Shown here: positions 1 to 8,812 of the stretch, piece by piece | Position numbering within the stretch: position 1 is the first letter of the stretch | How the letters are laid out: every line of letters begins with the position of its first letter | NCBI GenBank assembly: GCA_017303795.1 | Contig: JAFLBR010000002.1 | Coordinates: 62,001 to 126,000 of the forward strand | DNA: 64,000 nucleotides | Reading direction: 5' to 3' | Source: Cytophagales bacterium | Lineage (GTDB): Bacteria; Bacteroidota; Bacteroidia; Cytophagales; Cyclobacteriaceae | Program-made: the position numbers and the translations under genes | The notes under the pieces: generated by a model | The model's input: only the letters and a program-made list of their open reading frames with translations | Told to the model about the DNA's origin: nothing | Database searches by the model: none

Positions 1-103
1 TCACCGTAAGGGTATGCACTTCGTACCCTAAATCTTTCGCGAGATAAATCGCACAATATGAAGTGTCTAATCCGCCACTAAATGCTAAAACAACTTTTTT
101 CAT
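1..103 (-). CDS. argG: Argininosuccinate synthase, N-terminal part (runs off the window)
   Basis: Only the first 34 codons lie in the window; the gene continues beyond base 1. The reading from the ATG at 103 gives [20 protein letters not shown], which holds the ATP-binding AFSGGLDTS signature (P-loop of N-type ATP pyrophosphatases) diagnostic of ArgG. The enzyme condenses citrulline and aspartate with ATP to argininosuccinate in cytoplasmic arginine synthesis. It lies 66 bases downstream of a GNAT acetyltransferase on the same strand, the order commonly seen in Bacteroidota arginine operons. Identification is firm despite the short length. Confidence 0.9.
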   Translation of the reverse strand, partial: MKKVVLAFSGGLDTSYCAIYLAKDLGYEVHTLTV

Positions 104-133
104 CAATCAACTAAGTTAATAATGGTCTATTTG

Positions 134-154
134 CCCCTCTCCTTTGGAGAGGGG
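134..154. repeat. Short hairpin of a dispersed Bacteroidota-type repeat
   Basis: A perfect 9-bp inverted repeat (CCCCTCTCC, loop TTT, GGAGAGGGG) sits between the acetyltransferase and argG, followed by a G-rich tail. Elements of this form are common intergenic repeats in Bacteroidota genomes (family knowledge). It could act as an attenuating or mRNA-processing hairpin inside the operon; there is no T-run, so it is not a typical terminator. Confidence 0.6.
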
Positions 155-169
155 CCGGGGGTGAGGTCC

Positions 170-922
170 TTACCAGAAGAACAAGAAACTCAGAAAGGAA
201 GACTTCTTCTTACCTTCTTCATTTTGTTGTTGCTTCTTCCAGCTTTTCAGTAACACAAATTGCTTAAAGCGCACCCAGCGTTCAAACAATTTAAAGTTGC
301 CTTTAAACTCGCGCTTCTTAAGTTGTTCCAGTTCGCCATCGGGTGTAACCACCGTTTTGGCTAACTCGGCTTTCTTCTTCGCTTCTTCAACCGGATCGAA
401 CAGCATGGCAGTACACATACAGTTCTTACGACCTTTGGCCATCAGGATTTCAAAGTTCACGCAACTGCGGCAACCTTTCCAGAATTCTTCATCGGTTGTA
501 AGTTCAGAATAGGTTACTGGCTCGTAACCCAGATCGGAATTGATCTTCATTACAGCCAACCCGGTAGTGAGTCCGAAAATTTTGGCATCCGGATATTTCT
601 TCCGTGAAAGCTCAAACACTTTGCGTTTGATTTCGGTGGCCACACCGGTTTTGCGAAATGGTGGCGAAACAATGAGACCCGAGTTGGCCACATATTTTTC
701 GTGTTCCCACGCTTCGATGTAACAGAAGCCTACCCAGGTTCCGTCTTTGGTAATTGCAATTACTGCTTTGCCCTCCTCCATTTTCATTTTTACATAATCG
801 GGAGAGCGTTTGGCAATGCCGGTGCCGCGTGCTTTGGCAGATTCAGCCATCTCCGTAGTGATGGTATCTGCGTAATGGGTGTCATCGGCCGTAGCCGTTC
901 TGACAATTATAGTATTATCCAA
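170..922 (-). CDS. GNAT-family N-acetyltransferase heading the arginine operon
   Basis: A 250-residue protein. Residues about 5-150 form a GNAT domain: an N-terminal RTATADD strand and the acetyl-CoA loop around SPPFRKTGVATEI (R-x-x-G-x-A pattern) near residues 87-99. The C-terminal 100 residues are an extension with a cysteine group (CRSC, then CMC) and a basic, aromatic-ended tail. Its place directly upstream of argG matches the Bacteroidota arginine cluster, where a GNAT protein is thought to supply N-acetylglutamate (or an N-acyl equivalent) in place of classical ArgA. That role is inferred from context, not from residues. The ATG at 922 is used because the domain begins at once. Confidence 0.75.
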   Translation of the reverse strand: MDNTIIVRTATADDTHYADTITTEMAESAKARGTGIAKRSPDYVKMKMEEGKAVIAITKDGTWVGFCYIEAWEHEKYVANSGLIVSPPFRKTGVATEIKRKVFELSRKKYPDAKIFGLTTGLAVMKINSDLGYEPVTYSELTTDEEFWKGCRSCVNFEILMAKGRKNCMCTAMLFDPVEEAKKKAELAKTVVTPDGELEQLKKREFKGNFKLFERWVRFKQFVLLKSWKKQQQNEEGKKKSSFLSFLFFW

Positions 923-1296
923 GGTTGTGAATCGTTAAAATGGTAACAAAAACTGAAATGCATTAAAAGCACTTCAGGCGTAATCCCACATAATGCGGGA
1001 CCGCCATACAATTGTTAGTAGATGAAGGTATCAGATCCTGATTTGCCTTCGAAAGCTTTTGAACCCCGGTCGGAGCAAGCAATCGGTACACATGAGCGTA
1101 ATTGCCGGAGTGGCGGGGCTGAAGGTAAGATCAGCAGGCTCAAAAGGTGTGGTGGTTGTTTTCAATTCAGTGGTTGCGGTTAAATCGTCAGATAAAAGGC
1201 ATTCAAAAAATGTTTTTACAAAATTAATGTAATTGAAAACGAATATTTCAATAGTTGGTTCATTTTTATGCGAAAGTTTTTTAAGCAGCCTAACGA
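923..1296. other. Intergenic stretch without a convincing gene
   Basis: This 374-base gap lies between the divergent acetyltransferase and dedA-like genes and must hold both promoters. An open frame on the minus strand covers part of it but reads into dedA and has no recognisable domain, so it is taken as a shadow. No tRNA-like fold, riboswitch or good terminator was seen. Confidence 0.5.
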
Positions 1297-1857
1297 ATGG
1301 AAAGTTTTTTGGAGCAATACGGATACCTGGCTTTGATAGCGGGCACCTTTCTGGAAGGTGAAACTGCGATACTGGTGGCGTCATCGCTTATAGCGCATGG
1401 CCCGTTTCAGTTTCCACCTACAGTGCTGGCTGCTTTTCTGGGTTCGTTTGTAAGCGATTGGATTTATTACTTCATCGGCAGATTGAACGGTAAATACTTT
1501 TTGGAGAAACGCCCCAAGCTGGCTGCGCGCGTTATGCCTGTAACCGACTTCTTTAAAAAACATAAGCTCCAGATTCTGTTCAGCTACCGTTTCCTTTACG
1601 GATTCAGAGTAATTATTCCGTTAGTGGTGGGCATGAGTGGCATTCGCCCGGCTTCGTATTTGTTTTACAGTACGGTTACGGGTCTGGTTTGGGCAACCGT
1701 AGTAAGCACAACCGGTTATTGGATTGGCAAGCTACTGAATCTGCAAGCTCAGGTGTTTGAAGAGAATCTGCTCTTCATTATGCTGGGCTTTGGATTATTT
1801 GGGTTGCTGGTAGGCTATGCCATCAAACATTTTGCTGTGGGTAAGATGGCAGAGTAG
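1297..1857 (+). CDS. DedA-family membrane protein
   Basis: A 186-residue inner-membrane protein of the DedA/SNARE-associated (VTT) family, slightly shorter than the usual ~200. It has the family re-entrant N-terminal segment (AGTFLEGETAILVASSLIA), an F/YRFLYGFRVIIPLVVGMSG-type core with the conserved arginine and glycines (about residues 98-115) and two C-terminal membrane spans. DedA proteins take part in lipid (undecaprenyl phosphate or phospholipid) flipping and envelope homeostasis. It stands alone, convergent with the permease that ends 10 bases downstream. Substrate cannot be told from the sequence. Confidence 0.85.
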   Translation: MESFLEQYGYLALIAGTFLEGETAILVASSLIAHGPFQFPPTVLAAFLGSFVSDWIYYFIGRLNGKYFLEKRPKLAARVMPVTDFFKKHKLQILFSYRFLYGFRVIIPLVVGMSGIRPASYLFYSTVTGLVWATVVSTTGYWIGKLLNLQAQVFEENLLFIMLGFGLFGLLVGYAIKHFAVGKMAE

Positions 1858-1866
1858 TGTTTCGGG

Positions 1867-4326
1867 TCACTCATATTTTAAAGTTGAGGAAGGATTGGTC
1901 ATAGCTGCCTTAATGGTTTGGCTACTTACCGTAAGCAAGGCCACCAATACCGCAACAATCGCGGCAAGTAGATAAATGGTGACATTCATATTTGTATGAT
2001 AGGCAAAACTGTTTAGCCACTGCTGCATAAAGTACCAGGCCAGTGGCCACGCAATCAGGTTGGCTATTATAATTAAGATTACAATCTCTTTGGAGAGCAA
2101 GCCAAGTATACTTGGCACCGATGCGCCCAATACTTTACGGATGCCGATTTCTTTTACTCGTTGCAATGTGTTAAACGTAGCTAGTCCAAACAAACCAAGA
2201 CAAGCGATGAAGATTGCTAACCCTGAAAAGATGGTGAAGAGTTGATTCTGCTTTTGCTCTTCGAGGTAAAGGCGATGGTAGTCTTCGCTAACGAAGGCAT
2301 AGTTAAACGGACGATCGGGCAGAAACTCTCTCCACACTTTTTCAATGTGCGCCAGGCCTTCCTGTGTTTTGCCGGCAGAAATGCGAATGGACAGATCGCT
2401 GAAAATTCCAGGCCGCGAATAGAATACAATCGGAATAATGGATTGGTGTAACGACTCGAAATGAAAATCTTTAACTATACCTACCAGCTTGCCTTTTATG
2501 TTGGCGTACGAAAAATCTTTATCAAGGCCATCGCTTATGTTGTTCCACCCGTAAGCTTTGGCTGCGGTTTCGTTTATAATGAATGAAAGCGAATCATCAT
2601 TCACAAAGTCTTTCGATAGATCGCGGCCTGCGGCCATCTCCATTCCATATGTATGGAAGAAGGCTTCATCGATGGCTACAAACTTGGTTGTAACGGTGGA
2701 GTTGATCAGGCTATCGCCTTTGGTAATAAGTGGTGGACCGGAACTGTCCAGCAAACGCCCGGTTGGAATACGCGATGAGCGTGTAGCATTTTCAATTACC
2801 GAGGTTTTGGTAAGCTCGTTGTAAAAGGCTTCGTAGTTTTTATCGAGGTCATCGGAGTAATATCCAAATACCACCACCTGATCTTTATCGTAACCCAGTG
2901 TGCGGCTGTTCAAATAATCTAATTGCTGAAAAGTTATGGCGGTAGCTATCAACAAAATGATTGAAATGGAAAACTGCACTACCACCAATGTTTTGCGAAC
3001 CAGCCCTTTGCCTTTGGCAGAACCTTGCTGTCCTTTTAAAACCAATGCGGGTTTAAAACTGGAAATAACAAAGGCTGGATAAAGCCCGGCCATAATTCCC
3101 ACCACAATGGCAAATCCTATAAGCCCAACATACAACGGCCAATTGCTAAGCGGATTAAGCGAAAGCGCTTTACCGGTAAAGGTATTTAACCAAGCAAGAG
3201 AAATCAGCGCAAACCCTATTGCCAACGCTAAACCAAAAAGGGAGATAAGTACCGATTCGCTCAGGTACTGCATTACTAATTGTGCTTTAAAAGCACCCAC
3301 CACTTTGCGCAGGCCCACTTCCTTAAAGCGTTTTGTTGCGCGCGCAGTTGAAAGATTAATGAAGTTGAAGCACGCGATAAGTATAATAAACGCACCAATA
3401 ATGCTCATCATGCGTACGTTGTTGATGTTGCCGTTTACTTCAAGTTCGTCATCTAAGTGGGAGTAAAGGTGTATGTCGGTAAGTTTTTGTAAGAATAAAG
3501 TGGTTGATTGCGAAGCCTTAAAGTCGGGGGCAGCGCCCCAGTTTGAGCGGGCATAAGTGGCAAAATGACGTTCCATGAAATCTGTGAAGCCGGCTTCTAC
3601 TTTTTTGGGATCAACACCTTCTTCCAATAAAAGATAGGTGCCGAAAGCATTGTTGCCCCAGTTTGTTTCCAATGCTTTGCGGCCGTAGATGGCTTCGTCT
3701 TCAAACGTACTGAATGAAACCAACATGGTGGGGTGCCAGTGCGATTGAGCGGGAAAGCTTTTATACGTTCCGGTTACTTCAATATCCAATTGATTGTTTA
3801 CGCGCAGGCGTTTGCCAATTACATCCTGGGTTCCAAAATATTTTTGGGCATACTCTTCAGATAACATAACGGTAAGAGGCCGCACCAATGCTTTGGCAGG
3901 ATCGCCCGATAAAACTTCTATGTCAAAAATTTTGAAGAGGTCGGGTTCAACCACAAAGATATCATTTTCAATAAAGTTCTTTATCTGTTCTCCGTTTTGC
4001 TCAAGGCTAATGTTCAAACTGTAATTAATGGTGCGTGCCATCACTTCTATTTCGCCAAAATCATTTTTGAGCAAGGGCCCAATAGGCGGAGCAACATTAG
4101 CCAAGTGCAGGTTGGGTACACCATCTTTACTTAAGAAGTTACGCGTTACGCGATAAGTTCTGTCGGCCTTTGTGTGATAACGGTCGTAACTCAATTCATC
4201 TACCACAAACAAATAGATCAGCACGCAGCACATCATTGCCAATGCCAGGCCCGCAATATTAATGAAGGCAGTTAGCTTGTTGCGGAAAATAGACCGGATG
4301 GCAACTTTCAGGTAATTACGAATCAT
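1867..4326 (-). CDS. FtsX/MacB-type ABC transporter permease (paralog 1)
   Basis: An 819-residue protein with the double architecture typical of Bacteroidota exporters: an N-terminal membrane anchor (about 20-45), a MacB-like periplasmic domain, an FtsX block of three spans (about 300-440), a second periplasmic domain and a final FtsX block (about 690-810). The motif around RFKEVGLRKVVGA and its repeat VKEIGIRKVLGA mark the two FtsX coupling regions. Such permeases pair with MacB-like ATPases and use mechanotransmission rather than classical import. No ATPase lies beside it; one of the two ATPases in the window could serve it. No enhancer-like site like those near its paralogs was found upstream. 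Confidence 0.85.
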   Translation of the reverse strand: MIRNYLKVAIRSIFRNKLTAFINIAGLALAMMCCVLIYLFVVDELSYDRYHTKADRTYRVTRNFLSKDGVPNLHLANVAPPIGPLLKNDFGEIEVMARTINYSLNISLEQNGEQIKNFIENDIFVVEPDLFKIFDIEVLSGDPAKALVRPLTVMLSEEYAQKYFGTQDVIGKRLRVNNQLDIEVTGTYKSFPAQSHWHPTMLVSFSTFEDEAIYGRKALETNWGNNAFGTYLLLEEGVDPKKVEAGFTDFMERHFATYARSNWGAAPDFKASQSTTLFLQKLTDIHLYSHLDDELEVNGNINNVRMMSIIGAFIILIACFNFINLSTARATKRFKEVGLRKVVGAFKAQLVMQYLSESVLISLFGLALAIGFALISLAWLNTFTGKALSLNPLSNWPLYVGLIGFAIVVGIMAGLYPAFVISSFKPALVLKGQQGSAKGKGLVRKTLVVVQFSISIILLIATAITFQQLDYLNSRTLGYDKDQVVVFGYYSDDLDKNYEAFYNELTKTSVIENATRSSRIPTGRLLDSSGPPLITKGDSLINSTVTTKFVAIDEAFFHTYGMEMAAGRDLSKDFVNDDSLSFIINETAAKAYGWNNISDGLDKDFSYANIKGKLVGIVKDFHFESLHQSIIPIVFYSRPGIFSDLSIRISAGKTQEGLAHIEKVWREFLPDRPFNYAFVSEDYHRLYLEEQKQNQLFTIFSGLAIFIACLGLFGLATFNTLQRVKEIGIRKVLGASVPSILGLLSKEIVILIIIANLIAWPLAWYFMQQWLNSFAYHTNMNVTIYLLAAIVAVLVALLTVSSQTIKAAMTNPSSTLKYE

Positions 4327-4587
4327 ACGGCTAGGGGTTTAAGCTTAGAACTAATTTGAGGTGTAGAGGTTACAACCAAAGACCAGAAAGTAACAGACGG
4401 GTTGCATGTTGTTTAAAAGGTACTTTCTGAACACGAAGACACAGTCACCAGGCAGCACCAAACGCTTCGTGCAACTTCTTGTACTTAGTGCCTTGGTGGT
4501 TTGTTATAAATTATTTCCCTATCGTAGTTGAACTTAACACCTCTGGTGAAAGTTATCTCCGCTTACGATTATATTTGCATTCGATTC

Positions 4588-5820
4588 ATGAACCGCAGCC
4601 GCTACTTTCTTCTGATTCTTATTCTCGGTTCTCTTTCAACCATCAGTCCGTTTTCGATTGATATGTACTTGCCGAGCTTTCCGGCTATAGCCAAAGATTT
4701 ACGTGTAAGCATTTCTCAGGTTCAGTTTTCATTAACTGCTTACCTGATTGGTATCTCCATCGGACAATTATTATACGGGCCATTACTCGATCGCTACGGC
4801 CGAAAAAAACCATTGTACATTGGCTTGTTGATTTATGTGGTGAGCTCTATCGGCTGTGCGTTTTCATTTTCGTTGCAATCGCTGGTGCTGATGCGCTTTC
4901 TCCAGGCTTTGGGCGGATGTGTGGGCATGGTTGCAGCGCAAGCACTGGTGCGCGATTTATTTCCCGTACGAAAAATTGCACAAGCGTTTTCATCTATCAT
5001 ATTGGTAATTGCTGTATCGCCCATGATTGCCCCCACCGTTGGCGGATATTTTACCGTGGCATTTGGATGGGCTTCGGTATTTATTGCATTGGCTGTGGTA
5101 ACATTTCTTATTCTGTTGGCCACTTTCTTTTTATTGCCCGAAGGTAAACCAGCCGATGCCGGCATTTCGTTAAGACCTCGCGCCATCATCAGCAATTTTA
5201 TTTTGGTGTTGAAGCAACCTCAGTTTATTATGTATGCCGTTGCCGGAGGCATTGCCATGTCGGCCCCGTTTGCATACATCGCGGCTTCTGCCGATGTGTT
5301 TCTCAATATCTTTCACGCTACCGAGCAACAATACGGTTGGATCTTCGCCTTTATTGCTTCGGCTATGATTGGCTCTGCACAGTTCAATCATTTGTTGTTG
5401 AAAAAATTTACCAGTCAGCAGTTGGTAAAGTTTGCATTGCGTTATCAGGTAATTGCCGGTGCGGTAATGGTTGCCGGAGTTGCGTTTGATTGGTTTAACC
5501 TGGTAGGCTTAACCGTGGCCATTTTCTTCTTTATGTTGGGACAAGGTTTAACCGGACCAAACAGCTCGGCATTAGCATTGGCTCCGTTTACCAAACATGC
5601 AGGTAGTGCGGCTTCGCTGGTTGGAAGTTTCCGCATGTTGGTAGGTGGTTTAATAACGGCAATTGTAAGTGCTTTGCACAACGGCACTACTATGCCTATG
5701 GTGCTAAGCATGTGGTTAACCGTTGTGGTTTCCATTATCCTGCTCACTTCTGTGAAAGTTGTAATCCGCTACCGCGCCCGCAGACGCGTGGTGCAAGATG
5801 AGCCTGCGGTGTTGCTTTGA
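4588..5820 (+). CDS. Bcr/CflA-type multidrug efflux transporter (MFS)
   Basis: A 410-residue major-facilitator protein with about 12 spans. The DxxGRKKP-type loop (LLDRYGRKKPLYIG) between spans 2 and 3, the DMYLPSFPAIAKDL start and the QALGGCVGMVAAQALVRD segment are typical of the Bcr/CflA drug-proton antiporter group. The ATG at 4588 is preferred: an in-frame upstream start would add 20 residues with no membrane character. It is monocistronic as far as can be seen. The 260 bases before it include a remnant (ctta-gtgccttggtggtt) resembling an intergenic word common in Bacteroidota. Confidence 0.88.
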   Translation: MNRSRYFLLILILGSLSTISPFSIDMYLPSFPAIAKDLRVSISQVQFSLTAYLIGISIGQLLYGPLLDRYGRKKPLYIGLLIYVVSSIGCAFSFSLQSLVLMRFLQALGGCVGMVAAQALVRDLFPVRKIAQAFSSIILVIAVSPMIAPTVGGYFTVAFGWASVFIALAVVTFLILLATFFLLPEGKPADAGISLRPRAIISNFILVLKQPQFIMYAVAGGIAMSAPFAYIAASADVFLNIFHATEQQYGWIFAFIASAMIGSAQFNHLLLKKFTSQQLVKFALRYQVIAGAVMVAGVAFDWFNLVGLTVAIFFFMLGQGLTGPNSSALALAPFTKHAGSAASLVGSFRMLVGGLITAIVSALHNGTTMPMVLSMWLTVVVSIILLTSVKVVIRYRARRRVVQDEPAVLL

Positions 5821-5873
5821 GGGATGTTCCGTATATTTAGTTGTTGGTTCAGCTATTCTTTTACTAAAAAAAT

Positions 5874-6827
5874 ATGAGGCTTTTAGATTTCTTTTTAAGG
5901 GATACAATTGGCATTGATCCTGGAAGTCAGCATTTGAGGATTATCAAAGATGGAAAATTAGTATTTAATGAGCCTTCAAAAATTTCAATAGACACAAATC
6001 AGATTACAGGATTAGGAAATTCAACGAGGTTGACAGAAAAGGATGTTACAATTAAGCCTGTTGACTGTGCAATAGCAGACTTTCACGGATTTGAAATGCT
6101 TCTTAGAGGTGCTATGAAAAAGGGATTTGAATCAACTTCAATAATTCCCAAGTCATGCAAAATTTACTTTTGTATCCCTACCAATACAACCGAAATAGAA
6201 AAAAGAGCGTATCGAGATTCTGCAGAACATGCAGGAGCGGTGGAGGTTTATATGGTTTATCAAAGTTGTTGTGCGGCAATTGGTCTTAATACATTATTTA
6301 CTCAAAAGAATTTTATCATTGTTGACTTCGGTTCAAGTAAAATTGAAATCACTGTCTTTGCTAATAGCCTAATAATTTCGACTGGCTTTGTTCGAATGGG
6401 AACTGATAAAATCTATAGATTAGTAAAAAATCATATCCGAAGAAGACACAATTTACATTTAAGTGATCGCGATGTTGAATTTTTATTAGATGCACTGAAA
6501 GAAAATTTGAAAGTATTGCAAATTCAAGAAGTTTCTATTAAAGCAGATGAAATTAGAGAACTTCTGAGTCATTTTTTTTATTTAGTGAATGATGAACTAG
6601 TTGATATAGTTGAACGCATTTCTAAACATAACGACATTAATAAAATCTTAACAAACGGTATTTATTTTACTGGTGGAGGTTCGTTAAATAATTTCCTTAG
6701 AGAACAAATTAAAATTGGTGACCAATTTAAAAGGACTTTTAGCTCAAATCCATTACTCGATAATATTAACGGGCTAAAAAAGATTTTGAGCGAAAGAGAT
6801 AAATATAAAAGTTACATTTTGGTTTAA
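5874..6827 (+). CDS. Orphan MreB-like actin-family protein
   Basis: A 317-residue protein of the actin/HSP70 ATPase fold, closest in layout to MreB. The phosphate-1 loop reads IGIDPGSQHLRI (near residue 13), the phosphate-2 region reads VDFGSSKIEITVF in place of MreB VDIGGGTTEIAV, and the adenosine motif is FTGGGSLNNFL (near residue 270). The loss of the GGGT glycines suggests altered nucleotide handling. No MreC, MreD, PBP2 or RodA lies nearby, so it is not the shape operon copy. Its DNA, like that of the next gene, is clearly AT-richer than the flanks, which points to transfer or relaxed selection. Function unknown. Confidence 0.75.
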   Translation: MRLLDFFLRDTIGIDPGSQHLRIIKDGKLVFNEPSKISIDTNQITGLGNSTRLTEKDVTIKPVDCAIADFHGFEMLLRGAMKKGFESTSIIPKSCKIYFCIPTNTTEIEKRAYRDSAEHAGAVEVYMVYQSCCAAIGLNTLFTQKNFIIVDFGSSKIEITVFANSLIISTGFVRMGTDKIYRLVKNHIRRRHNLHLSDRDVEFLLDALKENLKVLQIQEVSIKADEIRELLSHFFYLVNDELVDIVERISKHNDINKILTNGIYFTGGGSLNNFLREQIKIGDQFKRTFSSNPLLDNINGLKKILSERDKYKSYILV

Positions 6828-6935
6828 AGCGTAACATAATCTCGGTTAATGAGATTTCTTCTAACTTAACGACTTGGTAAGATTTGAGAAAAAGGTATTT
6901 TTCTAAGTAAATCACACATTTAAAATATCGTGTAA

Positions 6936-7169
6936 ATGAATACTTTAATTTTTCTTCTTGTAGCGCTTGGGTTACTTCTTCAATTTTGGGCCTTAATCGA
7001 TATAGCATTCACTAAGCGGATGCAAAATAAAAGTCTCTGGTTTCTGATTGTTTTTGCATTTCCAGTTATAGGATCAATTTTCTACTTTCAAGGCCGTGAT
7101 AAAATAGTTCGTGAGTTTAATCCAAAGTTTTCAAGCAACACTAACAAGTTTAGCCTTCATCGAAAGTAA
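6936..7169 (+). CDS. Small PLDc_N-type membrane protein
   Basis: A 77-residue protein with two membrane spans (about 3-22 and 35-52) separated by a short polar turn and ending in a basic tail. The pattern (WALIDIAFTKR, then PVIGSIFYFQGRDK) matches the phospholipase D-nuclease N-terminal (PLDc_N) family, whose members are small two-span proteins of unknown function, sometimes linked to antibiotic immunity. It follows the actin-like gene by 108 bases in the same AT-rich block. Confidence 0.7.
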   Translation: MNTLIFLLVALGLLLQFWALIDIAFTKRMQNKSLWFLIVFAFPVIGSIFYFQGRDKIVREFNPKFSSNTNKFSLHRK

Positions 7170-7199
7170 AAACAGTACAGTACTCAACCTATTTGTACC

Positions 7200-7379
7200 T
7201 CAACTCTTACCCGTTTGAAACCCGATACTTGGTCGTTTTGATTTACCCGGCTTAATCTCAAACTCTTTTACATCATCAAAAATAATCGTCTCCATTAATT
7301 CAGGTGTGCGCTCATCTTTTGTCATAGAAGCTAAGCGTAAATGCTGGTTGCGCACCGATTCGCCCACTACTTGCCGCAC
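7200..7379 (-). CDS. Possible 59-residue protein downstream of the sensor kinase
   Basis: A short open frame in the strand of the kinase begins with GTG two bases after the kinase stop and runs to TGA at 7200. It reads VRQVVGESVRNQHLRLASMT at the start and ends KRPSIGFQTGKS. The composition is protein-like (balanced charge, codon use like its neighbours) and the frame is intact, unlike typical noncoding sequence. An internal ATG would give 41 residues. No family is recognised. It could be a translationally coupled partner of the kinase; it could also be chance. Confidence 0.4.
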   Translation of the reverse strand: MRQVVGESVRNQHLRLASMTKDERTPELMETIIFDDVKEFEIKPGKSKRPSIGFQTGKS

Positions 7380-7381
7380 TT

Positions 7382-8728
7382 CTAAAACCTTAATGTAAAA
7401 GTAGTTTGGACATCCGGCTCGGATTGTACCGTTAGTGTGCCGTTATGCATTTGCATGATTTGTCTCGAAAGCGCAAGCCCAATACCTGAACCCGTTTTTT
7501 TGGTTGTGAAGAATGGAACAAACACCCGCTCAATTGCTTCGGGTATAATGCCGGGACCATTGTCGGTAACTTCGATGGTGATGGCATTGTCGATATAAAA
7601 ACCGGTAAGCGTAATCTTTGAATTCGGATTATTATCCACCGCTTCCATGGCATTCTTAACCAGGTTGATTAAAACCTGTTCAATCATTTCGGCATCGGCT
7701 TGTATGGTAATATATTCCGATTCGCATTTGCTGATAAACTGAATGGCATTTTTTTTAATTTCAGGTTTAAGTAACTGTGCTACTTTTTCAATCAAATCTT
7801 TTAAGAAGATCGTTTTTAGTTTTGGTTGCGGAACAGAAGTGTATTCGCGGTAAGCATCAATAAATTTGATTAGCCCTTTACTACGGTTTTCAATTGTAGC
7901 CAGACCTTCACGTAAATCTTCCGCACCTTCTTGCTTTAACTCGTAGTGAGTTTCTTTTTTGGTGAGATCGTAATCCAGAATTTCGCGCAGGGTAGAAGTG
8001 AGCGATGAAATGGGTGTAATGGAATTCATGATCTCATGCCGAAGCACTCTCGTAAGATTTTGCCAGGCTTCCAGTTCCTGTTTCTGCAATTCGGTTTGAA
8101 TGTTTTGCAGCGTAACCAACTTTACATGCCCTCCCCGAATGCGCAACTCGGTAGCTTGCAAGGTGAGCAGCACATCGGCCCCGCCTTTGTATAAAACACT
8201 TTTACCCGATTCAACTTCCATCAATGCTTCGAACAACTTTGCGTTGCGTGCATTTAATTCATTAATATTTTTAATGTTACTTATGCCGATAAACTTGCGG
8301 GCAATTGGGTTAATGAGTTGCACTTCACCCTCAGCATCGAACGAGATAATACCGGTGCGTACTTGTTGAACAATAGTGTTGAGGTATTGCCAATGTTCTT
8401 CTTTTTCGGTGCGTGCTTTGCGAAAGGCTTCCAGTACTTCGTTAAAGGCTGTGTTGAGATCGCGAAAGCTGCGGCCCAGTTTATTATCGTGTGCAAAGCC
8501 CGAAATAAAATCAGAGTATCGAACCGATTCCAGAAATCGCGTAAGCTTGCGATTGGTTTGCGAAGAAAAACGATAAAGCTCAATCAACTGCCCAACAATA
8601 ATTACCAGCATGAGGCCCGCTGCAAAAATCATATTAGGCCGCGTTACCATATAGACAAACAGTGCCATGGTAAGCCCTACCAGCACAACTCTAAACGCAA
8701 CCCTGAATCGAAAATCGTTGAATGCCAT
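7382..8728 (-). CDS. Membrane sensor histidine kinase, NtrY-like
   Basis: A 448-residue kinase. Two spans (about 12-30 and 33-50) are followed by a coiled region, a PAS-like domain (about 115-210), a HisKA helix with phospho-accepting His231 in RVLRHEIMNSITPIS, and a HATPase_c domain with the N box LINLVKNAMEAV, the G1 box DNGPGI and the GSGIGLALSRQIM loop. The lack of a large periplasmic domain suggests sensing in or near the membrane. It lies downstream of the sigma-54 response regulator on the same strand (85-base gap) and is its expected partner. Confidence 0.9.
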   Translation of the reverse strand: MAFNDFRFRVAFRVVLVGLTMALFVYMVTRPNMIFAAGLMLVIIVGQLIELYRFSSQTNRKLTRFLESVRYSDFISGFAHDNKLGRSFRDLNTAFNEVLEAFRKARTEKEEHWQYLNTIVQQVRTGIISFDAEGEVQLINPIARKFIGISNIKNINELNARNAKLFEALMEVESGKSVLYKGGADVLLTLQATELRIRGGHVKLVTLQNIQTELQKQELEAWQNLTRVLRHEIMNSITPISSLTSTLREILDYDLTKKETHYELKQEGAEDLREGLATIENRSKGLIKFIDAYREYTSVPQPKLKTIFLKDLIEKVAQLLKPEIKKNAIQFISKCESEYITIQADAEMIEQVLINLVKNAMEAVDNNPNSKITLTGFYIDNAITIEVTDNGPGIIPEAIERVFVPFFTTKKTGSGIGLALSRQIMQMHNGTLTVQSEPDVQTTFTLRF

Positions 8729-8735
8729 TATTACT

Positions 8736-8796
8736 AATTACGAATTTAGAATGTCGAATTACGAATTTAACTTCTGCCAAATCGAAATTCGTAATT
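8736..8796. repeat. AATTACGAATTT repeats between regulator and kinase
   Basis: The 84-base gap between the two regulatory genes holds AATTACGAATTT twice directly (8736-8747, 8757-8768) and once inverted as AAATTCGTAATT (8785-8796). The outer copies can form a hairpin. Such words are common intergenic filler in Bacteroidota; a role in processing the two-gene message is possible. Confidence 0.6.
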
Positions 8797-8812
8797 CTGA
8801 AATTTTAAATTA

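Noticed and set aside
1031-1384. Open frame of 117 codons on the minus strand
   Set aside because: It overlaps the start of the DedA gene, has no domain and has a composition unlike the neighbouring proteins.
4327-4475. Search for the enhancer/sigma-54 pair upstream of permease 1
   Set aside because: A TGG-N7-TTG word exists at 4373-4385 on the minus strand but no palindrome lies at the expected 63-74 bp distance.
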